This document shows positions 24,727 through 32,011 of a DNA stretch of 36,454 nucleotides, piece after piece; the stretch's first letter is position 1; every line of letters begins with the position of its first letter. A program made the position numbers and the translations under genes. Below the pieces are notes generated by a model, which was not told where the DNA came from, ran no database searches, and worked only from the letters and a program-made list of their open reading frames with translations. The stretch comes from DRGT01 sp035685445 (GTDB taxonomy: Archaea; Thermoproteota; Nitrososphaeria; Nitrososphaerales; Nitrosopumilaceae), in NCBI GenBank assembly GCA_035685445.1, contig DASSAK010000005.1:1-36454 (forward strand), written 5' to 3'.

Positions 24727-24854
24727 GTATGTTTTTTGAACAATTCTACCAACTTCAGAAAAATAAAGATCTATTGGGTTTTGAAAATTTGAGAAGCGAG
24801 CATGCAAAAAAACAGACAGAATATCTGTTACAGCAATTTTGGCAGAATCAATAA
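24723..24854 (+). CDS. Small 43-residue protein coupled to the protease gene
   Basis: The ATG overlaps the protease stop (ATGA), a classical coupling arrangement, and the protease 3' end contains GAGGAGGTGA about 15 bases before, a strong ribosome-binding site. The product begins MSMFFEQFYQLQKNKDLLGF and continues as a charged, Gln-rich amphipathic helix. No family recognised. Coupling and the ribosome-binding site support it as real; a role as inhibitor or chaperone of the protease is speculation. Confidence 0.6.
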   Translation: MSMFFEQFYQLQKNKDLLGFENLRSEHAKKQTEYLLQQFWQNQ

Positions 24855-24888
24855 GATTATGGAAAACACAAATGAACGAAATGGCCTT

Positions 24889-25014
24889 CTAGACCTCGTT
24901 TAATATTTTTTCAATGGCTTGACTAAGATTTAGCATGCCGTGTTTCTTGCCATACTCTTCGATCTTTTTGTATTGCTCTTTGGTAAAGCAAACTGGCATT
25001 GAACGTTTTTCCAT
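24889..25014 (-). CDS. 41-residue ribbon-helix-helix protein
   Basis: The short protein reads MEKRSMPVCFTKEQYKKIEE, a strand followed by helix, then KKHGMLNLSQAIEKILNEV, matching the strand-helix-helix pattern of CopG/Arc-like DNA-binding proteins, including the L-N-L-S-Q-A helix start. Such proteins dimerise and bind inverted or direct repeats as repressors, often of their own promoter. No toxin gene lies beside it. GGAGGTT and two AACCTCC elements occur in the upstream intergenic region. Confidence 0.75.
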   Translation of the reverse strand: MEKRSMPVCFTKEQYKKIEEYGKKHGMLNLSQAIEKILNEV

Positions 25015-25053
25015 AAATAGCGTTTGCCTGAGGAATTAATATCCTTTATGCTA

Positions 25054-25122
25054 GGAGGTTTTGTGTAATTTTTGCGTTTTTTTGTTCGTAACCTCCCTTA
25101 GTTAACAGTTAAAACAACCTCC
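25054..25122. promoter_or_regulatory. GGAGGTT / AACCTCC element array
   Basis: GGAGGTT (25054-25060) is the reverse complement of AACCTCC, which occurs at 25090-25096 and again at 25116-25122. The array sits between the ribbon-helix-helix gene (start 25014) and the LOG-like gene (start 25184), so it could be an operator for either. A GTTAAC palindrome lies between the two direct copies. Inferred from pattern and position. Confidence 0.4.
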
Positions 25123-25183
25123 GTAAAATGAACAATTCTATGATAGGAAAGATATTTGATACGGTTCAAAAAAAAATTAGCAA

Positions 25184-25693
25184 ATGTCAAAACTTCATCA
25201 AATTTTGGTTATAGGTCATGATGATCATGGATTCACACCAGAGCATGAAAAGCTTGCCTATGAAACTGGTGCAGAAATTGCAAAATCTGGTTCTGTCTTA
25301 ATCACCGGTGGGCTTCTTGGGGTAATGAAAGCAGCATGTCATGGAGCTAAAGATGCTGGTGGAATTACTGTAGGAATAATCCCACAAGATGATCCTACTC
25401 ATGCAAACGAATATTGCGACATTGTAATACCAAGCGGAATGGGATTTTCACGAGATGTTCTTAATGCCCTTTCTGCTGATGGAATAATCATAATTGGAGG
25501 AGGTTCTGGAACTCTAGCTGAAGTTTGTGCGGGATATATGTACAATAAACCAATGGTTGCAATAAAAAATACTGGCGGAATAGCTGATCAATTTGTTGAT
25601 AAATATGTTGATTCACGAAAACGTGTAAAAATCATTGGTGCTGAAACTCCAAAAGATGCAGTTAAAATAATTTTAGAAAAAATTACTGCATAG
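25184..25693 (+). CDS. LOG/TIGR00725-like nucleotide-binding fold protein
   Basis: A 169-residue Rossmann-like protein. GSVLITGGLLGVMKAACHGAKDAGG and IIIGGGSGTLAEVC correspond to the phosphate-binding loops of the LOG/lysine-decarboxylase-like superfamily; the TIGR00725 subgroup is similar in length. LOG proteins hydrolyse cytokinin-type nucleotides, but this subgroup has no established substrate and the classic PGGxGTxxE is altered to GGGSGTLAE. GATATTTG about 30 nt before ATG. It ends inside the convergent dehydrogenase gene (11-base overlap). Confidence 0.87.
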   Translation: MSKLHQILVIGHDDHGFTPEHEKLAYETGAEIAKSGSVLITGGLLGVMKAACHGAKDAGGITVGIIPQDDPTHANEYCDIVIPSGMGFSRDVLNALSADGIIIIGGGSGTLAEVCAGYMYNKPMVAIKNTGGIADQFVDKYVDSRKRVKIIGAETPKDAVKIILEKITA

Positions 25694-26822
25694 AAACAAG
25701 TAGCGGATCAGGTTCATAAAACTGACCATGTTTTTCTGCTAATTGCTTTAATTCAGATACGATGTTTGCCATGCCAAATTCTTTCGCAGTTTCAAAAAGT
25801 GGTTTTTTTAATCCTAATCCTAATTGTGCAGCTTTTTCAATTTCTGGAATATCACTTGCGCCGTTTGTAACCAGCCATGCTGCATTGTTTAGAATATTTG
25901 CGAGAATCTGACTTGGATTGCATTTTTTTGCAAGCTCTTCAGACAATGAAACTCTTTCATATTTGTCATCTGAATATTTGTAAAATCCTTCTCCTGATTT
26001 TTGTCCAAGCTTTTTCTCATTAAATAATTGCTCAATTTTTGGATGAGGCTTGATGACTTTTTTGTCTCGTAAGTGCATTTCAGTTGTTGCTTTGTGAATC
26101 ACATCCATGCCAGTAAAATCAGCAAGCTCAAAAATTCCCATAGGAAATCCAAGCTTAAATTTAACTGCAGAATCAATCTCTGTTTGTTGTAATTTCTGCC
26201 TATCCATTACATAACACGCTTCATGAACTAGTGGAATGAATAACCTATTTACAATAAATCCTGGTACATCTTTTCTACACAACACTGCTTCTTTTTTTAC
26301 TGATTTTACATACTCTTGTGTTAAATCTATAATCTCTTTTGCAGTTTTTTGTCCAGGAATAATTTCTACTAGCTTCATTAGCTGTGGTGGATTGAAAAAA
26401 TGAATCCCAATAAATTTTTCTGGTCTGCTAGTTGTACTTGCAATTTCTGTAATAGGTAGTGTGCTTGTATTTGATGCAAAAATTACATCTTTGTCTGCAA
26501 GCTGATCAAGTTCTGCATAAACTTTCTTTTTTAAATCCATTATTTCTGGAACAACTTCAATTACAAGCTCACAATCCTTTACTGCCTCTTTTAGGTCAAC
26601 TACTGGTTTTATTCTAGAGTAAATTCCATTTGCTTCTTCTTGAGAAATCTTTCCTTTTGAAACAAGTTTGTCTAAACTCCATTTTATTTTTCCCATCGCA
26701 TTATCTAGAAATTTTTGTTCAATGTCACGAAGAACTACATTGTATCCTGCCATGGCAGAAACTTGAGCAATTCCATGACCCATTACTCCAGAACCAAGAA
26801 CTGTAATATTTTTAATAGACAT
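25683..26822 (-). CDS. 3-hydroxyacyl-CoA dehydrogenase (probably 3-hydroxybutyryl-CoA)
   Basis: NAD-dependent oxidation of (S)-3-hydroxyacyl-CoA. The N-terminal Rossmann fold shows GSGVMGHG, SNTSTLPITEIA and the catalytic His in GIHFFNPPQLMKLVEI; two C-terminal helical domains follow. It is 379 residues and lacks a fused crotonase domain, unlike the Crenarchaeal enzyme. In ammonia-oxidising archaea an unfused enzyme of this type performs 3-hydroxybutyryl-CoA oxidation in the 3-hydroxypropionate/4-hydroxybutyrate cycle, which fits, but other acyl-CoA substrates are possible. Confidence 0.93.
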   Translation of the reverse strand: MSIKNITVLGSGVMGHGIAQVSAMAGYNVVLRDIEQKFLDNAMGKIKWSLDKLVSKGKISQEEANGIYSRIKPVVDLKEAVKDCELVIEVVPEIMDLKKKVYAELDQLADKDVIFASNTSTLPITEIASTTSRPEKFIGIHFFNPPQLMKLVEIIPGQKTAKEIIDLTQEYVKSVKKEAVLCRKDVPGFIVNRLFIPLVHEACYVMDRQKLQQTEIDSAVKFKLGFPMGIFELADFTGMDVIHKATTEMHLRDKKVIKPHPKIEQLFNEKKLGQKSGEGFYKYSDDKYERVSLSEELAKKCNPSQILANILNNAAWLVTNGASDIPEIEKAAQLGLGLKKPLFETAKEFGMANIVSELKQLAEKHGQFYEPDPLLVSMQ

Positions 26823-26949
26823 AAGATCGAGAATTGCAATTAGGCTTTAAAACTCTATTCAAATGATTATGAGTAAAAATAGTTTTTTTGAATAAACTAA
26901 AACCCAATTATGGGAAATATATAAAAAATGTAAAAATTTTCTGAAAATA

Positions 26950-27114
26950 TTGGGACTATTCAAGAAAGAAAAAGAGAATGAAACAAAATGCAAAGAATGC
27001 GGCCTTGAGCTTCATGATCCTGAACGTCTAAAAAGACATATGAAAAAGGCACATGGTAATGTTCCTGAGAAAAAACTGGACCCAAAAGGCGGCACAGATG
27101 GCGGAATGTGGTAA
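26950..27114 (+). CDS. Single C2H2 zinc-finger protein, TTG start
   Basis: A 54-residue protein starting at TTG 26950, MGLFKKEKENETKCKECGLE..., with finger ligands C14/C17/H30/H35 (C-x2-C-x12-H-x4-H) and a Gly/Lys-rich tail. AATATATAAA lies about 28 nt upstream of the TTG, the spacing expected of a leaderless message. The stop is followed one base later by the ATG of a small membrane protein, so the two are co-transcribed. It probably binds nucleic acid or protein. Confidence 0.75.
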   Translation: MGLFKKEKENETKCKECGLELHDPERLKRHMKKAHGNVPEKKLDPKGGTDGGMW

Positions 27115-27115
27115 A

Positions 27116-27394
27116 ATGGAATTAACTGATTCTCAAAAATATGGAGCATTCTTTGGTGGCGCAATTATAATTGCTGGAATAATTCTTGCCACATTGGTCT
27201 TTCCTTTTTGGAATTTGATTAGAGAAGATGTCTATGAAGAGGCTGTAATAATTAAAAATGATGATGGAACTTGTTATGTTGAAACTAAAGATCTAGTCCC
27301 AAAAACAATTAGAGACTGTGATAAACAACCTGGTGACAAAGTCACAATAAAGTTTGGCCGAGACCTAGCGTGGGCTGAAATTGTTACTCCATAA
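27116..27394 (+). CDS. Small membrane protein following the finger gene
   Basis: Not recognised. From ATG 27116 it has 92 residues: a short N-terminus, one membrane helix (about 12-32, GGAIIIAGIILATLVF) and a soluble C-terminal domain with two cysteines (GTCYVET and RDCDKQ) likely outside the cell. A longer frame from 27053 would only copy the reverse reading of the finger-gene end and was rejected. The ATG lies one base beyond the finger-gene stop. Confidence 0.72.
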   Translation: MELTDSQKYGAFFGGAIIIAGIILATLVFPFWNLIREDVYEEAVIIKNDDGTCYVETKDLVPKTIRDCDKQPGDKVTIKFGRDLAWAEIVTP

Positions 27395-27434
27395 GATTAG
27401 CTGATTTAATATTTCTCTATATGTTAGAAAAATT

Positions 27435-27842
27435 ATGGATTGTATCTTTTGTAAAATAGTCAAAGGTGAAATTCCAGCTAAAATTCTTGATGAAACAGAC
27501 AAGTCATTAGCATTTTTAGATGCATTCCCACTAACCAGGGGCCATTCACTTGTTATTCCAAAAAATCATTATGAAAAAATGCAACAAATCCCTGCAGAAG
27601 AAAATGCTGAACTCTTTGAAACTGTTAGAAAAGTACTCTCAAAAGTTGACAAGCTAACAAACGCCACGCTGGTCGCACTTCACAACGGAAAAGAAAGTGG
27701 CCAAGAAATTCCACATGTTCATATTCACTTGATTCCAAGAAGCAAAGAAGACTCTGCTGGTCCCGTTCATAGTATGTTCAAAAATAGGCCAAAACCATCT
27801 GATGAAGAACTTGATGAACTAGTTGAAAAATTAAAAAGCTAA
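27435..27842 (+). CDS. HIT-family hydrolase
   Basis: A 135-residue histidine-triad protein with the HVHIHLIP triad (H94, H96, H98), plus zinc-binding C3, C6 and H45. Family members hydrolyse nucleoside phosphoramidates or Ap4A-like dinucleotides; the closest group is the Hint branch. TTTAATATTT about 26 nt before the ATG. The stop overlaps the convergent J-domain/ferredoxin gene by four bases (CTAA). Confidence 0.95.
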   Translation: MDCIFCKIVKGEIPAKILDETDKSLAFLDAFPLTRGHSLVIPKNHYEKMQQIPAEENAELFETVRKVLSKVDKLTNATLVALHNGKESGQEIPHVHIHLIPRSKEDSAGPVHSMFKNRPKPSDEELDELVEKLKS

Positions 27843-28543
27843 AATGGATACAGTCTTTCCTCTGTATCTTTATTTTCAACAATTATTGCCTTTGTGGGAC
27901 ATGTTTCTGCAGCATTCATTATTTTGTTAATTCCGGCCCCTTTTGGATTGATTACTTTGGATTTTGGATTCATGTGAGAGAATTTGTCAATAGAAAAAAC
28001 CTCTGGAGCAATTGTCTCACAACTACAACATGCAATACACAATGATGCATCGACATCAACGAAAAGATTTGGTTGTTTTTTTGGCTCTTTTGCTTTTTCA
28101 TATTCGCCCTTTTTTCCATCAGCATTAATTGTATCATTATACTCTTCCCAAAACTTTCTTTCATACTCTTTCCACCAATCAGGATCAGACTCTTCAAAGT
28201 CTTTTGTGAATCTACTCCAATCTTCCTCAGGAGTTTTTCCTGGAGATGGACCCCATTTTGAGCGGTCTTTGAAATTTTGCTTTTTCTTTGTTCCAGCTTC
28301 AGTATATGTCCATTTTGGGGTCTCACTTTTTCTAAAATTTTTATGCTCATTTTTTAAATAGTGATATGCTTCAGTGATTTTTTTGAATTCGATATCATCG
28401 CCTTTTGTTTTGTTTTTGTCAGGATGATGTGCTAATGCTAATTTTCGATAAGCTCCCTTGACATCTTCAAATGAGGCACCTGAATCAACATTGAGGGTTT
28501 GGCATGCCTGTTGTATGTTCAATTGCTGGTAATAGTCTGTCAT
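27839..28543 (-). CDS. J-domain/ferredoxin fusion (DnaJ-Fer type)
   Basis: A 234-residue two-domain protein. The N-terminal J-domain has the HPD motif (H40-D42), so it can stimulate an Hsp70. A charged, Trp-rich linker (about 70-160) follows. The C-terminal ferredoxin has C169-x2-C172-x2-C175 and later C215-Pro, a bacterial-type iron-sulphur cluster, with extra C173. Published phylogeny from the French archaeal group reported such DnaJ-Fer fusions in Thaumarchaeota as likely transferred from plant chloroplasts; I recall this from memory. It suggests a redox-sensing cochaperone, which is inference. Confidence 0.93.
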   Translation of the reverse strand: MTDYYQQLNIQQACQTLNVDSGASFEDVKGAYRKLALAHHPDKNKTKGDDIEFKKITEAYHYLKNEHKNFRKSETPKWTYTEAGTKKKQNFKDRSKWGPSPGKTPEEDWSRFTKDFEESDPDWWKEYERKFWEEYNDTINADGKKGEYEKAKEPKKQPNLFVDVDASLCIACCSCETIAPEVFSIDKFSHMNPKSKVINPKGAGINKIMNAAETCPTKAIIVENKDTEERLYPF

Positions 28544-28558
28544 GTGTTAAAAACAATT

Positions 28559-29014
28559 TCATTTGAGGGTTTTTGATACCGTGCTTTTAAAATCTGATTC
28601 AAACCAAGTTGTTTTTGGCTCTTTGTTTTTGATTGGCGATGAATTTATCGCAATGTGAGAAAAGTCTCGTTTTTTTGAAGAAGAGCCATGTGTGTGAAGA
28701 ACCTTTCCCGGAATATAAGCAACATCTCCAACATTTAGCGGCATGGTTTTGATCTTTTTTATTTTGAATTTAGATCTACCTTTGCCTATTTTTTTATAAA
28801 ATGATAGTTTGCCATTTCCTTTTGTAACGATAAGGGTTTGGCCTCCTTGGTGATGATGAAGTTTTGTTATTGTGCCTTTCTTGAAGGTAACATGATAAAT
28901 TTTGTGCTCTTGTGAATTAACTTTGGAAATTTCTCTTGCATAAACTGGACCTGTAAAATAATTGGCACTCACTTTTCTTATTTTACCTCTGGAAAAAATG
29001 TTTTCTTTTTTCAT
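28559..29014 (-). CDS. Cupin-domain protein
   Basis: A 151-residue single-cupin protein. First motif: ITKLHHHQGGQTLIVTKGNG with three His and a Gln in the usual Glu position; second motif: PLNVGDVAYIPGKVLHTHGS with the ligand His. The basic insert RSKFKIKKIKTM separates them. Metal binding is likely and the substrate is unknown. ATG 29014 was selected over TTG 29029 because AGAAAGG, a ribosome-binding site, sits just before it. It follows the SHOCT-domain gene by 19 bases, suggesting an operon. Confidence 0.87.
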   Translation of the reverse strand: MKKENIFSRGKIRKVSANYFTGPVYAREISKVNSQEHKIYHVTFKKGTITKLHHHQGGQTLIVTKGNGKLSFYKKIGKGRSKFKIKKIKTMPLNVGDVAYIPGKVLHTHGSSSKKRDFSHIAINSSPIKNKEPKTTWFESDFKSTVSKTLK

Positions 29015-29033
29015 GCGTGCCTTTCTCAATGCT

Positions 29034-29414
29034 TTAAATTCTTGCTAGAAGTTTCTTTTTCTTTGCCTGAAATTCTTTTTCAGTAATAACTCCGGATTTT
29101 CTTAATTTCCCTAGTTTTTCAAGCGTTTTCAAATTTTCTTCTGAATTTATTGACATTTTTCTTGCCGAAGCAATACTTCCACGAATTCTCTTTTCACTTT
29201 CTTTTTTCAGTTTTTCACTTTCCTTTGTCGCCTGCTTGTGAAGTTTTTTACTTTGCTTTTGTGCTTCAGCGGACGCTATTTTTCCAAATTCAACAGCATC
29301 ATCTAAAACCTCATCCGCTCTTTTCACACCTTGAGAAATGGCATCATCTATTGCTTTGTCTGCACGTTTTAGGAAGTTTGATAGATAACCTGTTTTTTTC
29401 TTTTTAGCTGCCAT
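29034..29414 (-). CDS. Lys-rich SHOCT-domain protein
   Basis: A 126-residue highly basic protein: an N-terminal Lys-rich tail, a long charged helix (about 25-95; many Lys/Glu alternations) and a C-terminal SHOCT domain, LGKLRKSGVITEKEFQAKKKKLL. SHOCT is a short helical module often found at the ends of oligomerising proteins. The long helix may form a coiled coil. Cytoplasmic, likely oligomerisation or nucleic-acid contact, but not established. First of the pair with the cupin gene. Confidence 0.83.
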   Translation of the reverse strand: MAAKKKKTGYLSNFLKRADKAIDDAISQGVKRADEVLDDAVEFGKIASAEAQKQSKKLHKQATKESEKLKKESEKRIRGSIASARKMSINSEENLKTLEKLGKLRKSGVITEKEFQAKKKKLLARI

Positions 29415-29510
29415 GATTCTTTGTAATAATTTGTCAGAGTATATGTCTTTTATGAAAATTGGCTTGTTTTAATTAAGTTAAAATAAAGATAACGCAGCTA
29501 AAGTTTAGCT

Positions 29511-30212
29511 TTGCCAAAAAAATCTTATGAAACTAAAACTATTGTTTTGAAAAAAAGTATTGAAGAACCTGATGCAAGAACAATTGTTGAGAAGAAAAAA
29601 ACAAGCCAATTTGGATCTTTGAGAAGACCAAAAAAATCTGACGTTCATATTCATTCTATCAAACTTTACTATGAGGCAATTTTGATGGTTTCAGGCAAAT
29701 ACGAAGCTAATTTTTTCAGGAAGGCAATTCATGAAATTTCTGTTGATTACAATGTAAGTGAGGTTGTTTTAGGTGATGGTGTTTTTCCTATAAAGAAAAA
29801 ATCAAAATTTGTTAAAGCATTATCAAAAAAAGGTAGCAACAAAATTGATCTTCCACTTGAAGAGCACGTATACGTTGAGGAGGACGGAGAAGTTTATTTT
29901 GATCATCATGGACAGGAAATTAAGTTCCCATTCAACTTGAATTCAAAAATTATTGAGAATTATCCAAACAAAGTATTAGAACAAAATGAAAAAAACGTTA
30001 AACGACCTGAAATAACTTATGCTGCCGCCATAGACAAATTATCAGAAAAACTCGAAAGACCTGTAGAGCCTGATGTTAGGGACTTGAAAGATGAATTAAT
30101 AATAAATGAAGTTTCTGAAATTTATGTCCCAATTTTTGAGGCAAGACTTGTTGGTCCAAGCAAAAAGGTTGCACTTTTACGAATTGACGCAGTAAGAAAA
30201 AAGATTCTGTAA
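29511..30212 (+). CDS. Unknown 233-residue protein, TTG start
   Basis: Not recognised. The N-terminal 45 residues are basic and likely disordered. The middle is mixed alpha/beta (SIKLYYEAILMVSG, AIHEISVDYNV), and the last 50 residues form strands: EIYVPIFEARLVGPSKK followed by VALLRIDAVRKKIL. The start is TTG 29511, supported by TTAAAATAAAG about 28 nt upstream. Its end is one base from the end of the TPR gene on the other strand. Lack of known domains; distribution in related genomes would be informative. Confidence 0.68.
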   Translation: MPKKSYETKTIVLKKSIEEPDARTIVEKKKTSQFGSLRRPKKSDVHIHSIKLYYEAILMVSGKYEANFFRKAIHEISVDYNVSEVVLGDGVFPIKKKSKFVKALSKKGSNKIDLPLEEHVYVEEDGEVYFDHHGQEIKFPFNLNSKIIENYPNKVLEQNEKNVKRPEITYAAAIDKLSEKLERPVEPDVRDLKDELIINEVSEIYVPIFEARLVGPSKKVALLRIDAVRKKIL

Positions 30213-30213
30213 A

Positions 30214-31032
30214 CTATCTTACAATTCTTTTGAATTGGTCATTTTCATGTAATCTCTCAAAAATTTTTTCAGCCTTTGCCCACTTTCTAATCGTTTTAGG
30301 GTCCTTTGAAATTGCCTTTTTTAACATCTCAAGTGCAGGATTTTCCTGATCCAATGCTGCCAAGCTTCTTGCTTTGGCATACATGACATTAACGTTGTCC
30401 TTTTTTTGTCGTAGCAAATCGTCAAAAATTCTGATTGCCTTTTCGTGTTCTCCAAGTTGTGCATACTCAATTCCTTTATGAAATAATGCATCAAGATGTC
30501 TTGGATTGTTTTTACAGACAATCTGAAAACAATTAAGGGCTTCCTCATGTTTTTCCATTTTTCCTAAAACCACCCCTTTGTAAAAAATTGCATTTGGCTT
30601 TTTTGGATCTAATTTTATTGCCTCCTCAAGACACTTTATTGCGTCCTCATGAGCTGATAACCTATCAAACAAAACTCCTTTGTTAAAATGAGCTGCCGCA
30701 TATTTTGGATCTGCCTTTATTGCATTGTCATAGTTTTCAAAAGCATCCTCGGTGTTGCCAAGCTCTGCTTGGGCAATTGCCTTATTGTTAAAAGCTGGCG
30801 CATCATTTGGATTAATTTCTAATATTTTATCAAAACAAGTTATGGCGTCACTGTACTTTTTGATTTGATTTAAGGCAAGGCCTTTGTTGTGCAATGCCTC
30901 TAGATTTTTTGGGTCTTGTTTTAGGGCCTTGTTAAATAACGATACAGCAACTTTTGGTTGATTCACCTTTAGCATCCCCATTGCCTGATAGATTAAATCT
31001 TCTGGTTTTTCTTTGGGTCCAAACAATCCCAT
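30214..31032 (-). CDS. TPR repeat protein
   Basis: A 272-residue protein consisting of about seven tetratricopeptide repeats of 34 residues. The signatures AALHNKGLALNQIKKYSDAI-like, AFNNKAIAQAELGN, AAHFNKGVLFDRL, AIFYKGVVLGKMEKHEEAL and ALFHKGIEYAQLGEHEKAI sit at regular intervals with Pro at repeat ends. No membrane segment, although the N-terminus starts MGLFGPKEKPED. Function as protein-interaction scaffold; partners unknown. Confidence 0.93.
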   Translation of the reverse strand: MGLFGPKEKPEDLIYQAMGMLKVNQPKVAVSLFNKALKQDPKNLEALHNKGLALNQIKKYSDAITCFDKILEINPNDAPAFNNKAIAQAELGNTEDAFENYDNAIKADPKYAAAHFNKGVLFDRLSAHEDAIKCLEEAIKLDPKKPNAIFYKGVVLGKMEKHEEALNCFQIVCKNNPRHLDALFHKGIEYAQLGEHEKAIRIFDDLLRQKKDNVNVMYAKARSLAALDQENPALEMLKKAISKDPKTIRKWAKAEKIFERLHENDQFKRIVR

Positions 31033-31160
31033 AATTATTTTTGAATTAAATTCTGCCTTAATATGTTGACCCGAAATTGAGCCTAAAATCTGTTTAAAAC
31101 TATGTGTAATAACTTGAACTTACAAAGTGTAATATTGATTTTTTGCAAACCAATGATAGA

Positions 31161-31274
31161 ATGATCAAAAGTGGTTCAATAATAATTACTAAAGAGAAAA
31201 AATCAGAAATTAACAAAAGGGTAGAAAAGGCCACAAAAAACGATAAAGGGCATACAAAAGAATTATCGAATTAA
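31161..31274 (+). CDS. Possible 37-residue basic peptide
   Basis: ATG 31161 opens a short frame ending at TAA 31274: MIKSGSIIITKEKKSEINKR and a Lys/Thr-rich tail. It lies in a region otherwise without a gene. No ribosome-binding site or clear TATA element is seen, and its end overlaps the stop of the convergent 31263-31592 gene. Weakly supported. Confidence 0.25.
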   Translation: MIKSGSIIITKEKKSEINKRVEKATKNDKGHTKELSN

Positions 31275-31592
31275 TTCAAAAGCCTCTGAAATAATTTCTT
31301 TAATCTCAGTTACGTCTTGCTCTGATTTGAGATGAATGATTTTTGGCGTTTCTTTGCGATTTTTTTGAACTTTGATAATAACACCATCGTCTTGCGGCTC
31401 TATGTCTACAAACCACCTAAACGCTAGGGATTTTCCAAAAACAATTCTGTGCATTCTGACATCTTCGACCACGTTTTTTCCTAACGATAGACAAAACTCT
31501 CTTAATGAATCAAAAAGAGGCTGTACCTTAATGGGAATTTGTTTTTTAAATTCATCATAGTTGCGTTTATTTCCAAACGATACTAAATTCAT
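31263..31592 (-). CDS. Small protein, DUF5655-like
   Basis: A 109-residue protein. PLFDSLREFCLSLGKNVVEDVRMHRIVFGKSLAFRWFVDIEP followed by VIIKVQKNRKE resembles the DUF5655 group (helix, then strands with a Phe/Trp in the middle strand), a domain sometimes attached to nucleases, though it stands alone here. The match is by eye and weak. It lies three bases from the stop of the P-II gene, so it may be read in the same transcript. Confidence 0.55.
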   Translation of the reverse strand: MNLVSFGNKRNYDEFKKQIPIKVQPLFDSLREFCLSLGKNVVEDVRMHRIVFGKSLAFRWFVDIEPQDDGVIIKVQKNRKETPKIIHLKSEQDVTEIKEIISEAFELIR

Positions 31593-31595
31593 GAT

Positions 31596-31925
31596 CTAAA
31601 GTACTTGTTCGCCTTCTTCTCCAGTTTCTATTTCGATAGCATTTGAAACTGGATGAACAAAAATCATTCCAACTTTTGCATTTTCTCTGATTATTCTTAT
31701 CACCTCTTTTTCTTTAGAGTCTGGCACGACAACCTCCATTACATGTTTGTGTCCAAATTGTGGTGTAAAAATCTCACTGCCTTTTGCAGCATGTATTTCT
31801 GGTCTTGGAAATTTGTCCCGCCCTTTCATCTTGTGAACCAAAACTCCTCCAACTGGAATTTGTTTTAATCCCTCACTAATTGCCATTACATCATTTTCAG
31901 CAAGAACAACTTCGATACGAATCAA
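31596..31925 (-). CDS. P-II family regulator (GlnB/GlnK-like)
   Basis: A 109-residue trimer-forming P-II fold: MIRIEVVLAENDVMAI, then the T-loop (about residues 36-55, GRDKFPRPEIHAAKGSEIF), HKHVMEVVVPD, EKEVIRII and GMIFVHPV. The T-loop lacks the tyrosine that enteric enzymes uridylylate. Proteins of this type bind ATP/ADP and 2-oxoglutarate and plug Amt channels. It begins at TTG 31925 and is divergent from an ammonium transporter gene, the typical pairing. TTTTTATCTC lies about 27 nt before the start. Confidence 0.93.
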   Translation of the reverse strand: MIRIEVVLAENDVMAISEGLKQIPVGGVLVHKMKGRDKFPRPEIHAAKGSEIFTPQFGHKHVMEVVVPDSKEKEVIRIIRENAKVGMIFVHPVSNAIEIETGEEGEQVL

Positions 31926-31940
31926 GGATTTTGCTTATCG

Positions 31941-31993
31941 ACAATGAGATAAAAATTTTGTTTAAAATTTTTGTTGCATGTGAAACTCATTGT
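31941..31993. promoter_or_regulatory. Nested inverted repeats in the P-II/Amt intergenic region
   Basis: ACAATGAG (31941-31948) and CTCATTGT (31986-31993) form an 8-bp inverted repeat. Inside it, AAAAATTTT (31951-31959) and AAAATTTTT (31964-31972) form a second one with four bases between. The 86-bp region separates the two divergent starts. The inner A/T repeat overlaps candidate TATA elements, so it may only be AT-rich promoter sequence; the outer repeat is more operator-like. Confidence 0.4.
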
Positions 31994-32011
31994 AGATTAA
32001 TATAATATGAC

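Noticed and set aside
24859..24903. 14-codon ORF between the 43-residue gene and the ribbon-helix-helix gene
   Set aside because: Too short, no ribosome-binding site, and it overlaps the end of the opposing gene.
25128..25214. 28-codon ORF before the LOG-like gene (MNNSMIGKIF...)
   Set aside because: It overlaps the start of a well-supported gene, and the likely TATA element of that gene lies inside it.
27053..27115. Longer start of the 27116-27394 membrane protein
   Set aside because: These 21 codons only read the finger gene in another frame; the finger stop and the new ATG are one base apart.
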